From positions 868,001 to 932,000 of the forward strand of contig QEYB01000926.1 of NCBI GenBank assembly GCA_017562135.1: a stretch of 64,000 bases of DNA, written 5' to 3'. This document shows positions 10,650-22,200 of the stretch, one piece after another (the first letter of the stretch is position 1; every line of letters begins with the position of its first letter). The notes beneath the pieces are model-generated. The model had not been told where the DNA came from, ran no database searches, and saw only the letters and a list, made by a program, of their open reading frames with translations. The stretch is from Dipylidium caninum (Eukaryota; Platyhelminthes; Cestoda; Cyclophyllidea; Dipylidiidae). A program made the position numbers and the translations under genes.

Positions 10650-12246
10650 ATGGACAAGCCGCATAAGAAAAAAAAGCAGGTTGAGAAAACTCAGGAGGTT
10701 AGTTAGGCTTGGTATAAGTAATAAATCTCAGTCGGAGTCTCAGGCGCAAGAGTTCGTAGTCCAATCGGAAGAAACGGTCCCAAAATTAGATACCTCGCAA
10801 TGGCCCCTCTTGTTAAAAGTAATCACACCCTTACTGCTACATTGCGATTCAGAATGTCCATTTAATGAATGTTCGAGATTGTCATTTCGAGCCCAATGCT
10901 TGTGGCTATTCACCTTTGAAAAGACCTCTTTATGAGCATATTAAGTAAGTTTAGTTTATGCGTTTATTTCGATAGACACGGCGTAATTAACTTGGATAAG
11001 CCCTCCAATCCGTCGTCGCACGAAGTAGTTGCCTGGGTGAAGCGAGCCCTGAATGTTGAGAAGACAGGTCATAGTGGCACACTGGACCCCAAGGTTACTG
11101 GATGTCTTATCGTTTGCATCGACAGAGCCACTCGTTTAGTTAAATCACAACAGAGCGCAGGCAAAATGTATATTGCCATATTCCGCCTCCATGAATGCGT
11201 GGATAACGTCAAACGCGTACAACAGGTCTGCGAGAAGATGAAAGGTGCCCTTTTTCAACGTCCACCTCTCATTGCTGCAGTCAAAAGACAACTTCGTATC
11301 CGGACAATTTTCGAAAATGAATTGCTAGAATACGATCCAACAAGGGGTTTGGGCGTTCTTAAACTCAGTTGTGAAGCTGGTACCTACGTGCGCACACTTT
11401 GTGTTCATATTGGTCTCATGCTTGGTTGCGGCGGCGTTATGGAAGAGCTTCGCCGTGTACGTTCCGGTATCCTTACAGAAGAAGACAACATGGTTACTAT
11501 GCACGACGTTCTTGACGCTAAATGGGTTTACGACACAAATAATGACGAAAGCTATTTGCGTCGTGTCATAATGCCCCTTGAAAAGTTGCTTATGGGGTAT
11601 AAGCGTATCATGGTGAAAGACTCTACAGTCAGTGCCTTGTGCTACGGCGCTAAACTTATGCTCCCTGGCATTCTACGATACGATAATGATATAAATGCGG
11701 GTGATGAGATCGTCCTTATATCCACCAAAGGCGAAGCTATCGCGCTTGGTACGTTTCTTACCCTTAAATATTTGTCGTCACCTAGGTGAGGTTTTTTATC
11801 CCTTTCATTTGTAGCTGTCGCCAACGTGGTTACTGCTGCGATTGCGACATGTGACCATGGTCCTGTCGCTAAGCTCAAGCGGGTGATTATGGATCGGGAT
11901 CTTTACCCACGCCAGTGGGGACTTGGCCCTGTTGCAGCTCGGCGTAAACTGGAGCGCGCTATGCAGAATCAAGAAAAAGCCACTAGCAGTGGTTGTGCCG
12001 TAGAGAAACAAGATAAGGAAAGCAATATGTAAGCTTTTTATTTTCTTTCTAGATTTTATTTTTAGAGTGACGAAGTTGAAAATCGATGCTGAAGACAAGG
12101 CCCACTCGTATGTTTACCTTTTTCTCATTCTATTTTTTTGTTTCATGGTTTTCTAATTTATTAACTCTATTTTTATGTTAAGGCCTCCGTCGAAACGAAT
12201 TCGTCAAGCCTCGACGTCCTCCTCATCCTCAGACTCAAGCGACTAA
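10650..12246 (+). CDS. DKC1: Dyskerin / Cbf5 pseudouridine synthase of H/ACA snoRNPs
   Basis: Dyskerin is the catalytic subunit of H/ACA snoRNPs, which isomerise uridine to pseudouridine in rRNA and snRNA in the nucleolus, and it is part of telomerase RNP in animals. Seven exons join in phase: 10650-10697, 10732-10818, 10853-10944, 10976-11748, 11815-12028, 12066-12107 and 12183-12246, giving 439 residues (human 514). The N-terminal lead is Lys-rich (KPHKKKK). [12 protein letters not shown] opens the DKCLD region. The TruB catalytic block [13 protein letters not shown] carries the catalytic Asp. [14 protein letters not shown] and MLPGILRYD follow, and the PUA region includes [14 protein letters not shown] and YPRQWGLGP. 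The tail is short, Ser/Asp-rich (SSSSSDSSD) and lacks the long Lys-rich tail of vertebrates. The first three introns are only 34, 34 and 31 nt and the fifth is 37 nt, typical of flatworm mini-introns. The gene is convergent with RBFOX. Confidence 0.96.
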
Positions 12247-13265
12247 ATGTAACTAAAACTGACATGCCGTAAACTTACTGTCGTCGTATACTTAAGATGT
12301 CCTTTCCCAGGTTATTGGAATGACATCGTTCTGTGCTACTGTACATATGCGCGAGTCACGTCAGCATGCTCTTTTACCAACTAAATTGCTATCCATTAAA
12401 AGTGTGCTTAACGATCAGTGTTTTGTGGTTGGACCTGCCGCAAGTCTTTCCTTTATCACACTCAGCGATAGAAGCTAACAGTTGTGAGCGGTCGTCCAGT
12501 CGTGATCACATGTTCACTTGCCTCGTGTGAGGATGGTGGTAGATTGGCGCTCTTAGCAGGTCACACTTCCTTGATTTTAATATCGCAAACGTCGCTGCAG
12601 CTGGAATCCCCCTTCCCCCCCCCCCCACCGCGACTTCGGTCAATTTGTGCGATCTCTGGATTTAGAGAAGACATTGACCGTTGTTTTGACAGATTACCGC
12701 TTTAGCAGGAGAGTTTATTTAAGTGCAACGCCATACTTCCAAGAAACTAACGCTCATGGTTACTCCTCGACATGTGATGCTGCCCGACTTGCTGGCCTCA
12801 GCGCTGACGCTCTCAAATTAAGCACAAACTTTTGTCTTTGTGGCCGGGCTATCGCAGTAGTCCCGGCTGCCGTTACAGTTTCAAACCCGGTGCCTTGCGT
12901 TAGAAAGACCCCCTGCTTCATCTATGCTTTGGAGGTAAGAAGTTTATGGAATAAAATACATTAATTTAAAGCCATCAAAGATAAGAAAAAGGATGACAAG
13001 GAGGGAAGTAACGTTGTCGGTATCATGTTGGACATAAGGAAGTTATGAAGGAGGGTAGTTTCGTCACATTGAGAACAACACCGACGACTCCTTGTTTTAT
13101 GGTTTGTGTCACACTGCATTGTTTGTACAGCGAGCATTTAGTGAGAGAAAAATAAAATAAAAGCTAAGACATGAACACATCATGATGATCAAAGGACAAA
13201 ATGCATTGTGGCGAGACCTTCAAATATTGCACATGGGGTGTTTGTCTACCGCTCCGTCTCAAACG
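12247..13265. other. Spacer between convergent dyskerin and RBFOX genes
   Basis: About 1 kb that should hold both 3' UTRs. AATAAA-type hexamers on the + strand occur near 12952 and 13150. A C-tract of about 10 bases lies at 12616-12626. Open frames of 73-105 codons at 12484-12964 (+) show no known motif and no clear splice context. I do not call them genes. Confidence 0.4.
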
Positions 13266-16200
13266 TTAATATGGGGAGAAACGTTGATAGCTTGAATTTG
13301 TCCGATAAATGGCCGGAGAGCTGGCATTGGCGACATTACCGAGAGCTGCGTAACTCACAGCTAGGCGATTTAGGTAAGGGTCCACTCCGGCTGCCACCGC
13401 GTTCAAGTCAGGCAAATACCTAGAAAAGTTAATATAAATTTCACCTTTGAAGCTAATGCTCATGGCCTGATTGTTTGATTCGTCGCTTCCCTCAGCTTCC
13501 CCCGCCCTCATATTTTAGTACTAATAAATTTGTTCCTGGTTCCATCATTAATTGCTCAATTTCCGATAAACTCGAAAAAGGATTTCAATGTTTTACTGGT
13601 CGGACGCACTGTTGGTTGGCTGCAGCCGCCAGCGCAGCCATGGTGGCCTGATTGCCCGCATTTCCATTAGTAACGGCAGCTGCTGCTGCGGAGGAATTCG
13701 ATGCCGCTGTGGTCGACGGCGGTGAGGCGGAAGCAGCGTTAGCATTTACGACAGTAGGCTGGGAGGTGGTTTGTGGGACGGCAGCACTGGTTCCGCCGAA
13801 GGCACGAAGCATTGCAGCTGCGAAGGGATTTGCAGCAGAAGTGGTAACGCCAGAGGCCGTGCCAGCACCCTGTGCGCCTGCGGGTACCTGCAGCTAGACC
13901 AACCGCCGCCAGATTAGCAGCCGCCAAAGCCGCAGCTGACTGTTGAGCTACTTGAGCTTGTGCCTGTTGTTGCACCTGGGCTTGCTGTTGCTGAAGACGC
14001 TGCTGCAATTCTAATTCGGGGGAGGCGCCGTACCAAGGCTAAAATAAATTTTCGAAACTTCAATCTCCTGAAAAATCAGTACTAACGTCTATGGATCCAA
14101 AACATTTTTGATGGCTTAGCAAAGAAAGAGTGAACAAGGGGCCTCGCATCAAATATCGTAAATGTGCACAAACATACAAGATTGGCAGCCAGTAACTGAG
14201 CAGCTGGCTGAGCAGCAGCAGCCGCTGGTGATGGCATCGCCATAGGGATTGTTCCTGTTGCAGCAGCTGCAGCCGCTGCCCCGTTGAGGGCGGCAGCATA
14301 GTGGGTTAGCAAAGCGGTTGCTGGGTCGGCTGCAGCTGCAGAGGCCAAATATAACGCTGCCGTGGGATTATAAGCCGCTGCAGCAGCAAGCAGCGCCTGA
14401 TTGGCTGCTGGTGATACGGCTGCCGCAGGATTGGCTGATGCAGCGACCAATCCGGTTGCACCCAAGCCGCCCAATGTGGAACAGCCCCTCAGAGCGGCCG
14501 CTAGCGCAGCGGCATTCGATACCGCTGGCGGCAAGGCATTCCGTATGCTTCTCAGTGTTGTGGCAGCTAAAGTTTAAGAATTACCAACCAGTAGTGACTA
14601 CACGAAAGGTTTTACTTGTGATTGGGTTTTCGGGAAACCAATGGGATATTGAACAATTTGCATTGGTTGATGAAAGCGCAATGGGGTACATAAAAAGGTT
14701 GTCGAAACGTACTCTTCATCAAAGTTGGAGCTTCCGACTTCTTCTTTGTCATAACACGCGCCGTTGCGTTGTTTATCTATGCAGACAATTTAATAAATCA
14801 GGCATGCATGCAAAATGTGGACATTAATACACAGGAACACGTAAAGAAATGACGCACATTCGAAGTCACAGCCATCACCACCATCACTACTTTTTCTTTA
14901 ATCAATGAGAACACCTTGAAAGATTACCGTTCACTAGGGCATGCCAGTGTCAAAAGTATATCAATGTGTGTGTGTGTGCATGTGTTGAATAGACTATTAT
15001 GCTAACGTCTGACGTACAATATGAGGATTGTTAACCACCAGCACCAGAAATGCAAAGGGCCGTAACAACGTCTTTTAATGAGCCAATAAATGAAAAGTTA
15101 GTGGATGTTTTTTAGAGTGGAACAATTGACAAACCGAACAGAGAAAAATGTACTTTCGAGGACACCAAGATTACCAAACAGAAGAAACACGATTTGATAC
15201 GCAAAACTGTATCTACTTTCACATGTCAGAGCTCAGGCAGAATTCGTAACGATAAGCCATGACAGAAATTGTTTCATCACTTGCCATGTAACATGCGCGA
15301 AGTCGTTCCACTTGTTACGTGTTTCTTTAGTTGACTCGAAAAAGGCCATAATGCATTAATTGGACAAACACTGACTGTAGTTTGCTAAGAATATACAGAT
15401 AAGGACTCTCGTGCAACCGGTACAGGTCGAACCCAGCAGTAATCAATTATTCAGCTACAGGCATCATTCGAAGCAAAGGGTACTGAGTGTCCTTGACTAC
15501 GTTCCTCATAATCATGCGTGAGCACCGCCTACCTAGACATGGACAATAGACATAGTGATACTAAGCTGAATGTGATGCTTAATCTCACGAATGGCATAAA
15601 TGAGAGAGGGACAGATGGGCACAAGAAATTCACGCAATTAATACATGCACCCACACGTTGGTGTTCATGTGGATGTGTCGGTATACGGGCGGAAAGAGAG
15701 CACAAAAACCAATCAATAATCGGGTAGTATTAGAGGCGTGTCTGCACAGGCAAAGTAGCTCATTTCGACCGCATGTATTTACTCGTCGATTACCTGGTGT
15801 AAATGGAGCTCATGGCTCGGGCTAAAATGTTAAAGAGCAGAGTCTTGAGTGCGATTGTCACAATCACTGGGATCTGTGGCCCACTTTCTAACGTTCTACT
15901 GAAGCGTCGAGATCTCATGCTGCTCTCACTGAAAATGGTAATCTTTCATGCAGTCAGTAGAGGAGCTGGTGTGATACTTAAAGAATTAAAGAATTTAGTC
16001 TGTGAGGATATAGATAAAAAGGACACTGGTTAGGTGTTATTTCAAATCATTGTAATTACCCTAAAAGCTGACATGCTCTCAACCTTTATACAGCCACTAC
16101 CTCTAATGACACTATGATAACTAGAATAAAACAGCCTCATACCTCTATTTTTCGGCCCTCAACAACCGTCCCGTTGAGATTCTCCCGAGCCTTATCTGCC

Positions 16201-19200
16201 TCCTCTGGTGTCGCAAAGGTCACGAATCCGAACCCCTAACAAATTAAGTCAAATTCAAGGTCATTAAACATAGACAATGAGAAATAGAGTGGGACAACAT
16301 TTGTGCAGCATCACAACGTCCGCTACGTGATCCTAACTTGAAGCCTCGGGAAGGAGTAACAAATTCCTTCTCGTAACCTGTTAAAGACTAACTTTGATAA
16401 TTTCGTAAACAGTTCTCTCCCTGGGTATGTAGTGCAATAAGTAATACCACAGTAACGACTAATTGGTCAGGTTCGCATTTGTGCATGCAAATTTTTTTCA
16501 CTGCATTGCCTGTGACATATGAGAATGAAAAGAGTTGAGCACGTGTACCTACTTTAAACAATATGTGAACACAAGCCCTTTTTTCTGATTATATAAAAGA
16601 AACAATATAGCAAGTGAAAAGTCAATGAAGGCAAGATACCGCGTGCCATGCTTGGTCGCAGAGATCTCCCCACATGGGGCTCATGCAACTATGGGATCCC
16701 GCGGGCAGTGAATCGAAATGGGAATAAAACACTACTTTCAAAGATTTAAATAGCATTCTGTGGCTGCATTGGTGCCGTGGGTCTGTGTAGAAGAAGCAGG
16801 CACATGCGCTAACGGATTCCATATCCATGCGTTGGCATTTTCTGGACTGTTTCCAAGGCGAGAGGAGGAGGAGGCGGCGGTGTACGCAAGCCCACACACA
16901 TACACACACTCACGCGCAGGCATATGGATATTAGGGACGGGGAGGCAGAATGGCTGCGAAGAATGTGCAGTGTGGTCGGTCAACAGCAGTGCATGTCACG
17001 AACATGCAAGTATCAAACACCTAACTTTTCTCCGCACCGAGGAATCCCTTTCCCCCCTCTACACCCCCAAGAATACCTATGCCTCTCACGCCACCACACT
17101 TTCCATCCAATCGCCGACTGTGTGACCTTTTTTTAGGATGGAATGAGTTGAGGTGGAGTGGCAAAATGGATAACCAATATCGGCACGAGGCAAGTAGGGG
17201 AAGTAGGGTCCGTAAATGCAGACAATGAATTTTACGCAGTGGGGTGTTGGAAGAGCTCGTGCACATGCTTACAGACTGGATGAATGGACTGACCGAAGGA
17301 GTGAAAGTTGGTTAATCAAAACTGGCCCAATACCAATAATACTCGTTCACTGTACCACTCGGCGTATGCTCTGTTTTGGAGTATCCACAGTGAACAGTTA
17401 TTATTTCCTCATGCAAATCACGTAAGTGCTCAATAGCTTTAACATACATGCGTGATCGTGTTTTTGCACATAATAGGCCTTAGCTTATAGAGGTGGACGG
17501 GTGAGTGGTGAAATGAAGTGAGGTAACACATTGACTTGAGAAGCCAAACCGACGAGATTAAAACGGATAGGCGGTGCATTTTTATTTAAATGGAGCACAC
17601 GTACGGTCGCACGAACGTACGGGCAACCAATCAAACGCGCAAAAATTAAACGAATCGAAGAGAAAGATGCATACAAATGGGGAACCGAAATCTTGATTGC
17701 ACGAAAACGCACGCACGTACGCACGAACGCGCACACACGTACGCACTCACGCACGCATTAGCACAGACAAGAGACACTTGAGAAGGACAAAATGTAGTAT
17801 GCATCACTAGACGGAGTCCGTCCCGATTACCGCATAGATAGACAGAGGAAGAGGGAGGGGATAAAAAACGGAAGCTTGGGACACATGTTTACGGTCCCAA
17901 ATGGAATGTACCGTTTCGGAATATCCTGTATTCCCGCGAACTGGTCGACTAAAATCCGAAGTAGTATCGAAGTATTAAAGGGGAGTCGCTCACTAATGAC
18001 GCGAACAATAAGTATGTAAAAAATGTGGTGTACTTAAGATTTACACAATTAATTCGTGCATTTGGCATTCGAAATGCAAATAGAGGTATCATTCAGAGGT
18101 GCTGGCTACACTTGCAGGCCGGGCTATTGCAACACGATGCTCGGGTAACCCTGAAAGAAACCTTCGATTATCCCTCCAATAAGTGAATATTAGTTATGGA
18201 CCAGGAAGATCCAACATACCTTCGAACCGCGCTCATTGAAGATGATCTCCACGTCCAGAATGGTTCCGAATGGCTATAACGTTAGGGAAAGGAAAAAACA
18301 CGTTTTCTTACTACCCTGGGTCTCAATAAAGTTGAATTGCTCAATGTCTAGACTAGTCCTACAATTACACTACAAATGGCCATGAAAGGGAGAAGAAGGG
18401 AGGATACTTGAGTACTCACGCCAAGAAGCTGTCGAAGATCGGCCTCGCGAAAACGGAAGGGGATATTGGAAACATGCAGACGTTTAGGCCCAGTGGAGGT
18501 CAATGCGGCAATGCTCTGAGCTGCCGAGGTTGAAGTTGGACTGACAGCGACAGTAGGCACGGATGGCGTCGAGGTACCGAGACCTGTCATTTGGGTTTTC
18601 GCCTCATCTCCACCAATTGATTGAGCATCAGGCCTTTCTCCAATACCACCGCCGCTTTCAACGTGTCCGCCTTCTGAGGCATCTTCAATTTTCAATGGCT
18701 ACAAAGACCAATAGAATAAGGTCGAGACTACTAGGTTTTGCCATGTCACGCCACAAGAAGTACGCAGACGAGTGTTTGGAAGTCAACTGAATGTTAGGTT
18801 GGACGAATGTCTCGATGGCGGAATTATGATTTGATAATGAGCTTGCGTTACAAATGTGTCAAAAGTACAAATCGACACTTTCAGCGTTATTAATGACATC
18901 ACGGAGTCTAATTAACTCTAGTACATGATAAACTTCACCAGGTGTACCGAGAGAAGGATGTTATTTTATCAGAGCGCCAGAATGAACGTCTTAGAATTGG
19001 CACCTCGAATTTTTATTCTGTTCCATGAATGCATTTAATTACGGCCAGGCTTATAGACTACTAGTAACAGGAGAGCTTGACAATCCTTAAAGCTTAATTA
19101 CGAAATACGTGGAATCAAAGGACCGTACTTTGGCCATCCCACCAGAAGGTCCCTCCACAGCGGGAGCGAAACAGCCATCAGGAGTTGTAGCCGCTCCGGG

Positions 19201-22200
19201 TAACAGTCCATTGATTCGCATCGACTCAAGGAGGGAAGCAGCGACATTGTGTTGATTCCCGACTTCTGCTTCCGACAATCCAGATGTTGTTGCAGAAGCT
19301 GCAGTCGTGACAGTTGCGATAGAAGCGGAGGCGGCGCCGGTAGTTGTGGTGGTAGTGGTGGTGGTGATGGCAGAGGTGGAAGAGGAGCCTTCCAGCGACG
19401 TTACTGTTTGAGCCTCACCACTGCCTGATTTACCAGCGGCATTAGAAGTCACATTTAATCCCGGAGTCGTTGGAAATGTATACCCAGTGGTTGCCATTTG
19501 TTGGGGAAGACTCACGGCAGCGGAAGGGTCCAGTGGATTGACTGGTGTTGGGAAGAAAAGCTGGAAGAAAAATAAATCACAACAGATATTTTTATCTGTA
19601 ATTAAGCCTGAGTTTTTCGGAATATCACATGACTTATTAGCACTTCAGGTATATTTTGGACTAAGAATAGCGGGATCACGCTTTACTCGTCTCCCCGTCC
19701 TCACGGTAGAGTTAAAAAGCAGACTTTTTGCAAATTCTGAGATCTCCCATAAAACGCTGATGGTTAAATTGTCTCGTCAACCCTCAATCCTGGCCGAAAA
19801 TGGCACGTGACCTATAAGGTCGCCTACATCAGTGTAGTGGGTTCACATTCTACCCAAGACGCTCCAGTCCCCATCTCCGTTTATCATGGCGAGGAGATCA
19901 TGTTCTATGAAAGAAATTGATAAGGAAACCGGCCTAGTCAACGTCAACAAGACCTAACCTCGTAGAGAGTCGAAAGGTCAATGATAAGAGATCGAAAGAG
20001 TTGGATTCCGGAAGAGCTCCCGGAAGTTAGTCCAAAGCAGGACAAAGAAATGACGCTAGAGAAATGGGAAAGGGGGACTCACAAGGTTTCCTGCGCCTAG
20101 AGCCGGAGGAGTAACAGTATGAAGGAAATTCATCGATCACGGCACTTTAAGATCCCACGCACATAGACAAATGCACAAGTACGTACAGGCGTACAGGGAG
20201 ACGTGAGGCTTCTGGCTAGTAGACTAACTGGTTGGTTAACTTCGTATAGAGAACCACGAGGCGCTGTAAAATGTGGGACACACGATGATGTGTGTCTGTG
20301 TGTATATGCGTATGGCCACGGTAGAAGCACATAAACACGTTATAGGACCACAGTGGGCTGCCCACTCGCCTTCTTCGCCCGATGGTGCACGCGTGTGTGT
20401 GTGTAAGTGCACGCCCCACTCCGATTGGTCAGGGCTGTCCCGTGGACTGGGAAAATGCGCGGATTCGGAGGTGAGGTGCTACCGATGCCACGATACACTG
20501 ATCGATCGTTTAAACGGTGTGCACATGCTACCGACTGGGAACGCAAACACACGCACACGCACACATGCAAGCAGAGACAAAAGTAGGCTTACAAAAAGCG
20601 CGGTTTGGCCGTGTGGTAGAAGAGTTACGTGTAAAGCTGTGGAAATGAGAATAATTATGATTAAGTTTTCTTAGAAAGTAACATCAATCGCCTCACCATG
20701 TGAAGTTAATCAACGACATCTTACTGATACTACCGCTAGTTAGTAGTTTGTATAAACCGGCGCAAACCTTAATGTGCAGGAGTTCCGGAAGGGGAGTTTT
20801 TCTCGGCGGGACTAATCGTAGGACATTGGGAAAATTATTGCAACCCTAACTTCTATGCTCTACTATTAGGCATCACAATCAATCACAGCTAGTTTGGTGG
20901 AGGTGTGTATACGTTCGTACACATGTGAATGTATAGAAAGAGGATGGATAGATTAATCGAGGTCTGGGGCCGATTCGAAGAAAAACACGCTTGTTTTCCA
21001 TACCGACAGGATGAAGGCTAGGCTCTTAATGGTTGCGACGGCAAAAAGAGACACGCAGGGAGAAATGGCAGAATGCGTCAACTATTCTGATGTCAAGGCT
21101 ACGAGTAAGAGAGGTAGGCGTTCCACCAGTGCGTTAGACCCTGTGCTAAATTGAGTAAACAAATGCGAATACTGCGAACATAAACATGGCCAAGTGATAG
21201 ACTGCTCTGAGTGGACGGAAGGACAGGAGTACTGCGAACAAGTGAAAAGTCACATAAGGAGCAGTTTCATTCTCGAGTAAATTTGCAGAGGGAATTGGAA
21301 CTTCGATCCCATGGGCTAAGTTTGCAGGATTCTATTAAAAAAAACTGTTGACATAACACAAATACTCACTTGCTTTCAATTTCAGTAAATCATTAAAATT
21401 TCTAATGTTTGTAATCGTCATTGTTGGTAGCTGAGAGTTGGGGAAAAGAAGGAAAACGTTAGGAAGTATGATTTAACCATGAGGGCAGCACTCTGCTGGT
21501 TAGGTCTAATATAAGCTTCATTGTGGGAAGAGTTGGTGAGCCGATTTGGGAGAGAAAATTTTAAAATGACGAAATGAAATTCCCTTCTGTCAGAACAGTA
21601 GGCATACCACGGGAATTGGGAGAGAGGAGGGAGGTGAGAGCGAGAGAGACCGAGACAGTGCGAGAATAACTCACGTGAGAGGTGGACATGATGACGCGTT
21701 TCTGGTGCTGCCTACCGGTGGTGTGTGTTCAGCCGTCATTTCATGTGCGTACGCGTGCGTGCTTGCTTGACTGCGTAAGTGCGTCTGTGTGTGTGAGCGC
21801 GCGCGTGCGGACGTGCATGCATTTGGGCGAACTTTGTTCACTCTCGCCCTCCACCATTGCGAGGCGTAAACATTCGGGAATGGAGAGTGAGAGCAAGCGA
21901 GCGAACGAGCAAGAACCAGAGAGAGAGAATTGCACGTGTGGGCGCGTTTGCGTCTATATGTGCTTGCGTGCAAATGTACGCGTTTAAGGCTACCACCAAG
22001 ACACGACCGGCCCTCGTAACATTCACGCGCGCACGTCGTCACTACTACCACAACCACCACCACAAAATAGTCCCACCGCCACCGCCACCGCCACCGCCAC
22101 CACCAGCAGACACCAGGCACTGGCAAATACATGGACTGCAGACAAAGCACCGGTTCGTCCTGCCAAACAGCATCGAGGTGACACCATTTTTCCACTAGTG

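Noticed and set aside
12484..12964. Overlapping frames of 73 and 105 codons after dyskerin
   Set aside because: They overlap in different frames, include a poly-Pro run made by a C-tract, and match no known protein.
20130..20674. Several overlapping His/Thr/Arg-rich frames
   Set aside because: Products of alternating ACGC/ACAC tracts, no conserved motif.
21671..22198. Frames of 101-174 codons on both strands
   Set aside because: They are created by CA/CG and CCACCG simple repeats in an RBFOX intron; composition is Trp/Arg or Pro runs.
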